Shown piece by piece: positions 5,936-12,433 of a stretch of DNA of 12,433 nucleotides. The translations under genes and the position numbers were made by a program. Numbering within the stretch: the stretch's first letter is position 1; each line of letters starts with the position of its first letter. The DNA is taken from contig JBBRPS010000251.1 of NCBI GenBank assembly GCA_038227745.1, positions 1-12,433 of the forward strand, written 5' to 3'. The notes under the pieces were generated by a model. The model was not told the DNA's origin and did no database searches. It saw only the letters and a list, made by a program, of their open reading frames with translations. Source of the DNA: DASPXY01 sp038227745. Lineage in GTDB: Bacteria; Planctomycetota; Planctomycetia; Gemmatales; Gemmataceae.

Positions 5936-6448
5936 TCAGTTCGCCTTCTTCGACGGCCCGCGCAGGAAACGGAGGAGGCAAAGGCCGGCCACGAGGCCCC
6001 CGAGCACGCCCATGGCGACGAGCAGCCCGGGGTGGGAAGAGCCGGCGGCGGGCCGCGTCCCGTCCGAGGCGGGGAACTCCCGCGGCGCGCCGTGCAGGAC
6101 ATACCCGTCACCCGTTTTCTCCCATTTCCCGCCACGGACCTGCGTCCCGGCCAATTGGCTCATCACCCTCCACGCCGGTACGTTGAACACCGTCATACTC
6201 CCGAAAACGGCGTCGCCCTCGGCCGCATCGGCGAGGGAAAGGGGCACCCCTGTCGCCCCTTGCAGTCTCTCGAACACTTCCCGGGGAGCAGGCCTGGACT
6301 TGAACTTGAAGGTCACCGGCGCCTGCAGACGCGGGTCCTGCTGAAGGACGTCCGCCCAGCCGGGCTGGGCCCTGTCCGGGGGCTGACCGCGCACGGCGCT
6401 TGGAAGGGTACTCAACGCGCAGGAGGCCAGAAGGAGCAGACGGTTCAT
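5936..6448 (-). CDS. Exported STN-like domain protein with C-terminal membrane anchor
   Basis: This 170-residue protein starts with a signal peptide (MNRLLLLASCALSTLPSAVR, then GQ). Residues about 42-120 resemble the STN domain (secretin and TonB N-terminal short domain): VTFKFKSRPAPREVFERLQ, TGVPLSL, MTVFNVPAWRVMSQLAG and KWEKTGDGYVLHG. A Pro/Ser/Gly-rich linker leads to one hydrophobic segment at about 140-160 (LLVAMGVLGGLVAGLCLL) followed by the basic tail RFLRGPSKK. That predicts a single-pass anchor with the STN-like domain outside the cytoplasm. STN domains normally feed into secretins or TonB receptors, but here the domain stands alone. The ATG at 6446-6448 is chosen for the signal peptide; the ribosome binding site is weak (GGAAA). 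It lies 88 nt downstream of the WD40 gene on the same strand and is the probable last gene of that operon. The domain call is moderate. Confidence 0.72.
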   Translation of the reverse strand: MNRLLLLASCALSTLPSAVRGQPPDRAQPGWADVLQQDPRLQAPVTFKFKSRPAPREVFERLQGATGVPLSLADAAEGDAVFGSMTVFNVPAWRVMSQLAGTQVRGGKWEKTGDGYVLHGAPREFPASDGTRPAAGSSHPGLLVAMGVLGGLVAGLCLLRFLRGPSKKAN

Positions 6449-6536
6449 GGTTTCCAGGGGGCCAGGGAAGGGGTCGATGACCTGCGCGGGCCGTTTCGTG
6501 GGCCTCGGCCGTCCCGCGCCTTCTGAGAAGGTGCGC

Positions 6537-9047
6537 TCATTTCCTCGCCGCGCAAAGCCTCTCCAGGGCGGCGGCCGCTTCACGGGTTAACCGCGCTTTC
6601 GGGTCTCCGGCCGCGAGGGCCTGGAGCGCGGACGCCGCTGCCGCCGTGGCGACGTACTCCAGTACCTGAACGGCGCGCAGAGGGCGGAGGCGGTCCGGCG
6701 CCCGGACGACGCGGGGCAGCGACAGCAGCTGTTCGATCCGGCGACGTTGTTCGCCGGCCGGCTTGAGCTCCAGGGCCCGCCGCAGGGCCCGTTCGGCCTG
6801 TTCTTCCAGGCGCGCCAACTCCTGGAACGCCGCCTGCCGGACCGGGAACCTGGGGTGGGCCAGGTCCTGCAGCAGGCGTTGCAGCTCCTTCGCCTCGACC
6901 GGCCTGGCGGGACGCAGGCGGGCCCGCAGGAAGGCCACCGTACCTACAGGGTCGGAAACCAGCCTCCCGACCGCCCCGTACCCTCTCCGGGCGTCGAGGC
7001 TCGCCAGGTCCTCCCACAGCAGCGACCTGTCCTTGTCCGCCAGGGCGTGGGGCCCTCCCCCCGGGCCGGGCGGGTCGGCGTCCCAGAGGACGACCGTGCC
7101 GTCCCTCATCCCGCCGGCCAGTCGCCGCCCGCCCGGGGAGAAGGCCAGGCACCGGACGCCCCCGTCGGCGCCGCGGTGAGTCCGGATCAGCTGTCCGCGT
7201 AGCAGGTCCCAGACGTGGACCGAATCCCCCTCGCCCGCGGCCAGGCGGCGGCCGTCAGGGGAAATCGCCAGGCCGGGGGCCGCGCCCCCCTGGCCCCTCT
7301 TGAACGTGACAACTTCCTTGCCCGTCAGGACCTCCCAGACGCGAACCGCGTCGTCGTCGGAACTGGCCGACGCGAGGCTCCGCCCGTCCGCGGACAGGGC
7401 CAGGACGACGTCTCCCGCGTGGGCCGGGGAACTCAGGATGTCCTTCCCGGTCGTCAAATCGACGAAGAGCACCTGGCCGGAGAAGTCGCCGAGGAACCCG
7501 GTCTTGCCGTCGGGCGTCACGGCCAGGGAGCGCGCTTCGACTCCCTCCCGGGTGACTTCCGAGAGCCGCTTGCCCGTCTCCAGCTCCCAGAGCGCCACCC
7601 AGGCAGCCGCCGGGGACTCCTCGTCCGGCCGTCGCTTATTCGCCACGGTCACCAGGGCCCTCCCCTGCCGAACGACGGCCGCCGCCCAGAACCCCTGGGA
7701 GTCCTTCCCGTGCGGGTCCTTGACCACCGGGCGGAGATTCGGAGAGCCCGGGGCCCAGAAGCGGACCGCCTGGGGTTCCGACCAGGGGACGATGAGGACG
7801 CCCTTGCCGTCGGGCAGGAACGCGAGGTGGTGGGCGCATTCCTTCACCCGGGCGGACAGCCTCCCCCCGGCCCGCAAGTCCCAGCAGCAGACGGACTCCT
7901 GACTGTCTCCGGACACCAAAGTCGTCCCGTCGGGCGAGAAGGTCAAGCCCAGGAGCGGGGACCGATGGCCCCCGGCCGGCGCGGGCGGCGCCACCTCTTG
8001 CCCCGTGCGCAGGTCCCACACCCGTACGTCCGAGAACCCGTGCGGGGCGGCCGCCAGAGTGGCGCCGTCCGGCGAGACGGCAAGGGGGCCCGCCGCGGCC
8101 TTCAGCGTGAGGCGCGTTTTCTTCGCGGCCCAGTCCCAGACGCGCACCTCCCCGTTCTCGGCCCCCGACACGAGCGCCTTGCCGCCGGCGGCGAACGCCA
8201 GCAAGCCGATTCGGCCGCCAGGGGCGCCCAGGCGGGCGACCTCTGTCCGGCCGTCTCCCGACAGGACGAGGAGGCCCGTGCCCGTGCCGAGGACAATTGC
8301 CCCCCCCTGCGGGGAGAAGGCGACGGTCGAGACCGTGTCGTCCCGCGGGGCGGAGAAACCGGCGCCCTTCGCCCCCGTCTGGACGTCCCAGAGCACACAC
8401 CGCGACACGCCATCGTCCCCGAGACCGACCGCCGCCAACTGCTTGCCGTCGGGGGAGAAGGCGAAACAAACGACGAACGGCACCTTGAGAGTTCGGAGCA
8501 CCTTCCCGGTCTGCACCGCGATAAGGGCGACGTCCGAACGGCCGGGGCGGACGGCGAGCAGGCGGCCATCGGGGGAGAAAGCGAGGTCGGCGTTCACCTG
8601 CTCGTCGTCTCCCGGGAGCGTGACTTCGCACAAGCATTTCGGCTCGCCCGCCCGGAAGAAGCGGACGAGACACTCCGCAGCGCGGGGACAGCTCGCCTGC
8701 GCCAGCGTCTTGCCGTCGGGCGAGAACGCCCCCGGGCAGCGGAGGGTCAGCCCCCCGGCCGAGACCGCCCCGGGGATCCGTTGGCGCCTGCGGCCGGCGG
8801 GGGCGTCCCAGAGGACAATGTCGCGCAGGCCGAAGCCGGCCAGCGCCTTGCCGTCCGGTGAAAAGGCCAGGGAGGTGAGGTCGTCCGCGTGCCGGAAGCG
8901 GACCGTCCCGAGCCGGAGGGCCGCGCCGGGGGGCAGCGGGTCGCCGTGCCGGTCCGTCCCGGGCCGCGGCGGCCCCGCCCTTGCCGCACCCGCGACGGGC
9001 AGGCCGGCCAACAAGACCGCCAGGAGGAGAACCGCTCGAAGTACCAT
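6537..9047 (-). CDS. Secreted WD40-repeat protein with C-terminal helical domain
   Basis: This 836-residue protein has a signal peptide (MVLRAVLLLAVLLAGLPVAG), a short lead-in GDPLPPGAALRLGTVRFRH (35-53) that I recall from many planctomycete WD40 proteins, and a long repeat region at about 56-656. I count 14 repeat cores with (F/V/I)SPDG-type turns near residues 62, 109, 158, 198, 245, 285, 325, 370, 410, 459 (degenerate), 510, 551, 596 and 637, mostly followed by VRVWD- or VLWD-like strands. Fourteen blades would make two seven-bladed propellers. Residues about 677-836 form an alpha-helical tail (LWEDLASLDARRGY, FLRARLRPARPV, LLQDLAHPRFPVRQAAFQEL) with HEAT-like character, which usually accompanies such WD40 proteins in this phylum. 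WD40 propellers are interaction platforms; no enzyme motif is seen. The start is supported by AGGAG at 9053-9057, five nt upstream. It is the middle gene of a three-gene minus-strand set. Confidence 0.88.
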   Translation of the reverse strand: MVLRAVLLLAVLLAGLPVAGAARAGPPRPGTDRHGDPLPPGAALRLGTVRFRHADDLTSLAFSPDGKALAGFGLRDIVLWDAPAGRRRQRIPGAVSAGGLTLRCPGAFSPDGKTLAQASCPRAAECLVRFFRAGEPKCLCEVTLPGDDEQVNADLAFSPDGRLLAVRPGRSDVALIAVQTGKVLRTLKVPFVVCFAFSPDGKQLAAVGLGDDGVSRCVLWDVQTGAKGAGFSAPRDDTVSTVAFSPQGGAIVLGTGTGLLVLSGDGRTEVARLGAPGGRIGLLAFAAGGKALVSGAENGEVRVWDWAAKKTRLTLKAAAGPLAVSPDGATLAAAPHGFSDVRVWDLRTGQEVAPPAPAGGHRSPLLGLTFSPDGTTLVSGDSQESVCCWDLRAGGRLSARVKECAHHLAFLPDGKGVLIVPWSEPQAVRFWAPGSPNLRPVVKDPHGKDSQGFWAAAVVRQGRALVTVANKRRPDEESPAAAWVALWELETGKRLSEVTREGVEARSLAVTPDGKTGFLGDFSGQVLFVDLTTGKDILSSPAHAGDVVLALSADGRSLASASSDDDAVRVWEVLTGKEVVTFKRGQGGAAPGLAISPDGRRLAAGEGDSVHVWDLLRGQLIRTHRGADGGVRCLAFSPGGRRLAGGMRDGTVVLWDADPPGPGGGPHALADKDRSLLWEDLASLDARRGYGAVGRLVSDPVGTVAFLRARLRPARPVEAKELQRLLQDLAHPRFPVRQAAFQELARLEEQAERALRRALELKPAGEQRRRIEQLLSLPRVVRAPDRLRPLRAVQVLEYVATAAAASALQALAAGDPKARLTREAAAALERLCAARK

Positions 9048-9108
9048 GGGGGCTCCTGCGCGGGTGCGAAGGGGCCACGGGCGCCCCGCCGCCTCCTTTT
9101 CCTCGCCG

Positions 9109-9954
9109 TCATTTCAGGACGGTATACTTGTCCCGCCGCTTTTCCTTCTGCCCTTTCGAGACGGTGATAAAGTAATCCCCGGCCTTCAGATTGACCCCCT
9201 CGAGCAGCTCGACCGTGAACTCGAACTTCGTGTCCTTCCCCCCGGAAGTGATCCGTTGCACTTCCTTGCCGAACTGGATGAGCTTGAAGTCGTCCCCTTG
9301 CCTCAGCGTCACGCCGTTCTTGAAGATCGCCAGGAGGTCGTTCCCCATGGAGTAGTTTCCGCCTTCGAGGACGATTTTCGTCCCGCCGGTCCCGGGGCCG
9401 CGTTTGGTGTTCGGCTTGATAATGTTCAAAATCTGCTGGGTGGGGGCCTGCGCCACGAACGGGGACTCGGCCTTGCCCGTCCACGTCTGGCCCCCGCCGG
9501 CGTAGGTGACCTGTTTCTGGAGCGTGAAGCGCAGGTCCCCGGGCTCCAGGACGGAGAACGACAGCAGGGCGGAAGTGGTGTCCCCGTAGGGGCTGCCCGG
9601 CCCCGGCACCTCGACGATCATCCAGCTGCCGGTTGTCGAATCCGCGGGCGCCCAGAGGCCGTCGCTCGGCGGGGCGTACAGGAAGTCCACCGCCTTGATC
9701 CAATCCAGCGCCCAGGTCGGCCCGGTGAGGCCTGCCGGGGAGGGCGGGATGGCGGTGGCCGTCACCGTGGTCTCGTACCATTCGCCGAAGTCCGCCGCGA
9801 ACGGCGAAGCCGGGTCACACGTGATCGTGATCATCACGTCGTTGGTGCCCGTTTGCGCGAGCAGGTTGCCCACAACCCCGCACACGAGCAGCACGCCGAG
9901 CAGCCGACACAGCCTGCTGTTGTCCGAGAGGGGACGTCGCCTTGGGCCGGCCAT
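9109..9954 (-). CDS. Secreted beta-rich protein of unknown function
   Basis: This is a 281-residue protein. A basic start (MAGPRRRPLSDNSR) and a hydrophobic core (LLGVLLVCGVVGNLLA, about 18-33) form a signal peptide with likely cleavage after LLA. The mature part is rich in alternating hydrophobic and polar residues typical of beta sandwiches. A first half is at about 38-170, with ITITCDPASPF and FSVLEPGDLRFTLQ. After a linker (APTQQILNIIKPNTKRG) comes a second domain at about 190-281 (GTKIVLEGGNYSMGNDLLAIF and KAGDYFITVSKGQKEKRR), which looks like an IPT/TIG or other Ig-like fold. I do not recognise a named family. The only ATG that retains the signal peptide is at 9952-9954, with no clear ribosome binding site. 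The WD40 gene begins 61 nt after its stop on the same strand, so it is probably the first gene of that operon. Confidence 0.78.
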   Translation of the reverse strand: MAGPRRRPLSDNSRLCRLLGVLLVCGVVGNLLAQTGTNDVMITITCDPASPFAADFGEWYETTVTATAIPPSPAGLTGPTWALDWIKAVDFLYAPPSDGLWAPADSTTGSWMIVEVPGPGSPYGDTTSALLSFSVLEPGDLRFTLQKQVTYAGGGQTWTGKAESPFVAQAPTQQILNIIKPNTKRGPGTGGTKIVLEGGNYSMGNDLLAIFKNGVTLRQGDDFKLIQFGKEVQRITSGGKDTKFEFTVELLEGVNLKAGDYFITVSKGQKEKRRDKYTVLK

Positions 9955-10081
9955 GACTCACTCAATGGCGCGAAGGGACCCGCCCGCCGTCCGGCGGCCG
10001 CCGTCCGGCCCGTGTCGTCCTGACCGAAATTGTGGCGCCGTTCCAGCCTGTAATGGGTGCAGGAATTCGCCGCTCCCGACC

Positions 10082-10097
10082 CGCGGGCCAGCCCGCG
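10082..10097. repeat. Short GC palindrome upstream of a strong ribosome-binding-like site
   Basis: CGCGGGC (10082-10088) and GCCCGCG (10091-10097) are complementary around CA. It ends four nt before AAGGAGG (10101-10107). In an RNA this stem would sit directly beside the ribosome binding site of the small ORF that follows. It may be chance in GC-rich DNA. Confidence 0.35.
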
Positions 10098-10111
10098 AGA
10101 AAGGAGGGCGC

Positions 10112-10310
10112 ATGTCCGCCCCGTCCCCCACCCCCGACCCGTCCGCGGCCCCACCGCGGCCCGCAAACCAGGCACTGCCCGACCCCGCCGACCGGGCCGG
10201 CGGTCCCCCGGCCACTCCGCCCGAGAGTTCGCCGAGCGGTAGGCCAACGACCGGGACCAGGTCGACTCTCGTGGTCTGTGGGCCGCCAAGGCAGACACCG
10301 ACGGCGCCCT
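10112..10310 (+). pseudogene. Possible frameshifted gene start (low confidence)
   Basis: AAGGAGG (10101-10107) lies four nt before ATG at 10112, and the frame begins MSAPSPTPDPSAAPPRPA followed by LPDPADRAGG, a Pro/Ala-rich leader of the sort seen on planctomycete proteins. Past about 10210 this frame loses protein-like character, while the frame one base over reads REFAER, a TAG stop (10237-10239), then ANDRDQVDSRGLWAAKADTD up to about 10310, which looks like genuine coding sequence. The simplest reading is the 5' end of a decayed gene with one frameshift and one nonsense change, cut off where the DUF1501 gene ends at 10326. The alternative is a short unrelated Pro-rich ORF running on antisense to DUF1501, or chance. 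I cannot name a family. Confidence 0.28.
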
Positions 10311-10325
10311 TCGGCGGCCGGGATG

Positions 10326-11669
10326 TCACACCAGCTCGCGCATCGGTGAGCGGTCGGCGAGGTGCTGCGGCCGGCCCGTCGGGTCGTTCACGAACGATGT
10401 CATCGGGTCCAGCCCCAGGTTACGGTACAGCGTCGCGAACACCTCGTCGAAGTGGACGGGCCGCTGCGTTGCGTACTCGCCCAGGCGGTTGGTGGCGCCG
10501 ATGACCTGGCCGGTGCGCATGCCGCCGCCGGCGAGGAGGGCGCAGCTGACCTGCGGCCAGTGGTCGCGGCCCGCCCCGCTGTTGATGCGCGGCGTCCGCC
10601 CGAACTCGCCCCACACCACCACCGACACGTCGTTCAGCATGCCGCGCAGCTCCAGGTCCTCGATCAGGGCGCTGAGGCACTGGTCGAGCTTGCGGCCGTG
10701 GTCGCGCACCAGGTTGAAGTTCTGGCCGTGGCTGTCCCAGCGGCCGAAGGACAGCGTCACCGAACGCACGCCCGCCTCGACCAGGCGCCGCGCCATCAGC
10801 AGGTGCTCGTTCACCGTCGGGGCGCCGTCGTACTGGAACTGGTACGGCCTGCCGTCGCCGTAGCGCTCGCGCACGCGCTGGCTCTCGCGCGACAGGTCGA
10901 GCGCCTCGAGGAGCCGGCTGGAGGTCAGCACGCCCAGGGCGCGCTCGGTGGCGGCGTCCATGGCGCCGAGGGCGCCGGTAGCGTCCAGGTCGCGGCGCAG
11001 GCCGTCAAAGCTGGCGCGGAGCTGCCGGCGGTCGGCGAGACGGTCGGCCGTCACACCGTTGAGCCGCAGGTTGTCCAGACCGGGGCCGTCCGGGCGGAAC
11101 GGGGCGTAGGCCGGGCCGAGGAAGCCGGGCCGGCCGGCGTCCGACCAGGGCCGGTGCGTCGTCGGAGCGGCCAGGCCGACCGACGGCGGCACCGACGGAT
11201 CGACCGTGCCCTGCAACTTCGTCACGAGGGCGCCGAGGGCGGGCCGGCCGCCCATCGGGGCGAGCGACGACTGCGGGAAGCCGGTCGTACACTGGAAGGC
11301 GTCGTGGCCGCCGGTGGCGCCGACCATGGAGCGGATAACGGCGCACTTATCCATCAGCCGGGCCATGCGCGGGAAGACCTCGCAGATCTGCAGGCCGGTG
11401 ACGTTGGTGTGGATCGGCCGGAATTCGCCGCGGATCTCGGCGGGGGCCTCCATCTTCAGGTCCCACATGTCCTGGTGCGGCGGTCCGCCCCCGAGGAAAA
11501 TGTTGATGACGGCCTTGTGCGGCGAGGCGGAGGCGGTGCGGGCCTCGGCGCGGAAGATGTCGGCGAGCGACAGGCAGGTGGCGCCGAAGGTGAAGGCGCC
11601 GATCTTGAGGAAGCTGCGGCGGGAGACGCCGTCGCAGTAGCGGCTTTTCTGGCCCCAGATCGTGAGCAT
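10326..11669 (-). CDS. DUF1501 domain-containing protein with Tat-like signal
   Basis: This 447-residue protein matches DUF1501 (PF07394) over its whole length. Near the N-terminus SRRSFLKIGAFTFGATCLSL (16-35) is a twin-arginine signal, so it should be exported folded. Family landmarks are GGPPHQDMWDLK (61-72), GGHDAF (120-125), WDSHGQNF (311-318), WGEFGRTPRIN (353-363) and GRDHWP (367-372). DUF1501 proteins are abundant in planctomycetes and have a predicted alkaline-phosphatase/sulfatase-like fold. The conserved Asp and His residues suggest metal binding, but substrate and reaction are unknown. They are usually encoded next to DUF1549/DUF1553 cytochrome-c-like proteins; none is next to this one in the window. 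The ATG has AAGGGG ten nt upstream. An alternative start, a few codons later, would still keep the RR motif. The 3' end faces the possible broken gene at 10112. Confidence 0.93.
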   Translation of the reverse strand: MLTIWGQKSRYCDGVSRRSFLKIGAFTFGATCLSLADIFRAEARTASASPHKAVINIFLGGGPPHQDMWDLKMEAPAEIRGEFRPIHTNVTGLQICEVFPRMARLMDKCAVIRSMVGATGGHDAFQCTTGFPQSSLAPMGGRPALGALVTKLQGTVDPSVPPSVGLAAPTTHRPWSDAGRPGFLGPAYAPFRPDGPGLDNLRLNGVTADRLADRRQLRASFDGLRRDLDATGALGAMDAATERALGVLTSSRLLEALDLSRESQRVRERYGDGRPYQFQYDGAPTVNEHLLMARRLVEAGVRSVTLSFGRWDSHGQNFNLVRDHGRKLDQCLSALIEDLELRGMLNDVSVVVWGEFGRTPRINSGAGRDHWPQVSCALLAGGGMRTGQVIGATNRLGEYATQRPVHFDEVFATLYRNLGLDPMTSFVNDPTGRPQHLADRSPMRELV

Positions 11670-11890
11670 GGCGTGAAGACCCCTTTCGTGTGGGAGGCAG
11701 GTCGCGTGGCGGGCTGGCGGCCCCGCGGCGGGGCCGCAGGTAGGGACCGCACAGGGGGGCGGTGCGGTCGGAGAGCCGGCCAGCGGTTGTGTTTGCTACG
11801 GTAAGGGTTTACGGTGCGGAAGTCAAGCAGATAGCGTCCAATTCCGCTCGCCTGCTGGTCGCCCCAAGGTGGGGCAGCCGGTGATCGGTG
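11670..11890. other. Upstream region of the DUF1501 gene
   Basis: This 221-bp region separates the DUF1501 start from the small HEAT-like ORF, both on the minus strand. A locally AT-richer stretch at about 11785-11830 contains TACGGT twice, at 11797-11802 and 11810-11815, and is the best candidate for promoter sequence, although no clear -35/-10 pair was found. A small stem GCCCCA/TGGGGC (11861-11866 and 11870-11875, loop AGG) sits just after the stop of the HEAT-like ORF without a T-run. Confidence 0.35.
11717..11737 (-). promoter_or_regulatory. Strong GC hairpin in the DUF1501 leader
   Basis: GCGGCCCCG (11717-11725) and CGGGGCCGC (11729-11737) pair perfectly around a three-nt CGG loop. It lies about 48 nt upstream of the DUF1501 ATG. 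If transcription starts in the AT-richer stretch at 11785-11830 this stem would be in the 5' untranslated RNA. A role in attenuation or mRNA stability is possible but unproven. Confidence 0.4.
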
Positions 11891-12049
11891 TCACTCCTGC
11901 TGGATTTTCTTCAGCGCTTCGTCGGCAGCACGGCGCACGTCAAGGAACCCCGTGCGCGCCGCCTCCTGCAGGGCCGGGATGGCATCGCGGGCGGCGGGGC
12001 CGAGGTCGCGCAGACCGTGCTCCCTGTCGATCTCCGGGGTCCAGGTCAT
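11891..12049 (-). CDS. 52-residue HEAT-like small protein or gene remnant
   Basis: The ORF begins MTWTPEIDREHGLRDLG, followed by PAARDAIPALQEAARTG, and ends FLDVRRAADEALKKIQQE. From residue 13 on it is one HEAT-type helical pair that closely resembles the last repeat of many planctomycete HEAT proteins (LGPAARDAIPAL..AA...DVRRAADEALKKI). AGGAG at 12054-12058 lies four nt before the ATG, so it looks translatable. The first 12 residues do not look like a HEAT repeat. It has no signal peptide or membrane segment. It may be a free-standing single-repeat protein, or the 3' end of a larger HEAT gene whose 5' part was lost and which by chance has a start site. A single repeat is normally too short to form a solenoid, which favours the remnant view. 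Confidence 0.5.
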   Translation of the reverse strand: MTWTPEIDREHGLRDLGPAARDAIPALQEAARTGFLDVRRAADEALKKIQQE

Positions 12050-12433
12050 TCTTCTCCTACGTGGAGGGCCGCGGCAGCGTGGCTGGCCCCGTCCCGCCCG
12101 GGCCGCCGTACCACCCGACTGCCGTCTCCTTGTACGCGGCGGCGGGGCTTTTTCCGCGCGGAGCCTGCTCAACTTCCGCAAGGATCTGCCCACATTATAA
12201 GCATTCGTCCGCTGCCCCGCTCTCCGGCCTTCGCCGGACGACCGTGCTGAACTGGTGTGGCCAGCAAGCGTTGCCGCACGGCGACCCCGGGGCGCGGCCG
12301 CCTGGCACGGCAGCTGCACTCTCTGACGGCACCTGTCCTCTCCCTCACGCCCTCTCCCTCCCCCGGAGAGCCTTTCCCAGCCAGGCAAAATCCCCCTGAC
12401 CGGACATCCGCAGGACGACTTGCAACAGAACGA
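12050..12433. other. Terminal noncoding stretch
   Basis: No convincing gene was found on either strand to the window end. A TATAAT on the minus strand at 12194-12199 could be a -10 element about 145 nt before the small HEAT-like ORF, but no matching -35 was seen. TCCGGC/GCCGGA (12223-12228 and 12233-12238) forms a small stem, and CCTCTCCCTC occurs twice (12337-12346 and 12351-12360), recalling the CTCTCCC-rich intergenic repeats common in these genomes. Open frames here look like low-complexity Pro/Arg-rich noise. Confidence 0.4.

Larger units (their letters stand above)
9955..10325. other. Intergenic region between divergent-looking and convergent gene ends, no confident gene
   Basis: This 371-bp stretch should carry the promoter of the minus-strand 9109-9954 gene. 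The only pattern I saw is a GGAAC (minus, 10040-10044) with GGTCA (minus, 10021-10025) 14 nt further on. That loosely recalls an ECF-type promoter, but the spacing is shorter than usual and I do not call it. The region also holds a CGCGGGC/GCCCGCG hairpin and a possible broken plus-strand gene start, listed separately. Confidence 0.4.

Noticed and set aside
7215..8861. 548-codon open frame on the plus strand antisense to the WD40 gene
   Set aside because: It mirrors the WD40 codons, is rich in Arg/Gly/Pro with no domain, and the opposite strand has clear repeat motifs. Long antisense frames are expected at this GC content.
10362..11804. 480-codon open frame on the plus strand antisense to DUF1501
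   Set aside because: Low-complexity Ala/Val/Glu/Arg composition with no motif, lying exactly opposite a well-supported DUF1501 gene.
12194..12199. Minus-strand TATAAT as a firm promoter
   Set aside because: A perfect -10 hexamer but no recognisable -35 at 16-18 nt and a 145-nt distance to the nearest start, so it is only mentioned in the noncoding entry.

Overview
This looks like a chromosomal stretch from a high-GC planctomycete, most likely Gemmataceae. That placement is an inference from gene families seen together: a DUF1501 protein with an SRRSFLK twin-arginine motif, a secreted WD40 protein opening with a 'GDPLPPGAALRLG..RFRH' segment, HEAT-repeat and TPR proteins, a Uma2 (PD-(D/E)XK) protein, an STN-domain membrane protein, and long palindromic repeats containing CACAAGCCCGACGCGCCAGC, a repeat type I recall as frequent in Gemmata-like genomes. 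No database could be searched. No rRNA, tRNA, CRISPR array or transposase was seen.

Layout. (1) 35-3363, plus strand: a tight three-gene operon with two 13-nt gaps and good ribosome binding sites. It encodes a Uma2 nuclease domain nested between two copies of an unnamed module, a secreted protein of unknown function, and an NAD-dependent epimerase/dehydratase-like protein whose active-site lysine is replaced by cysteine. (2) 3364-3623: a convergent intergenic region holding two long palindromes of different sequence plus a third 30-base direct copy of one arm. (3) 3624-5527, minus strand: a TPR coding block that runs into a third palindrome instead of a normal 5' end, preceded by a secreted HEAT-repeat protein with a GTG start. 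(4) 5680-5932, minus strand: the orphaned 3' end of a large secreted beta-rich protein. (5) 5936-9954, minus strand: a likely operon of three exported proteins, namely a beta-rich secreted protein, a WD40 protein with 14 blade-like repeats and an alpha-helical tail, and a small STN-like protein with a C-terminal membrane anchor. (6) 9955-10325: no confident gene, but a possible frameshifted gene start. (7) 10326-11669, minus strand: DUF1501 protein. (8) 11891-12049, minus strand: a 52-residue HEAT-like ORF with its own ribosome binding site. (9) 12050-12433: noncoding as far as I can see.

Most products carry export signals, so much of this region serves the cell envelope or periplasm. The Uma2 and epimerase-like proteins are the likely cytoplasmic ones, while the broken TPR block shows no signal. 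Nothing here is a recognised defence or biosynthetic system. The most distinctive items are the nested Uma2 architecture and its operon, and the palindromes and gene remnants around 3.4-6 kb, which point to a region that has been rearranged repeatedly.
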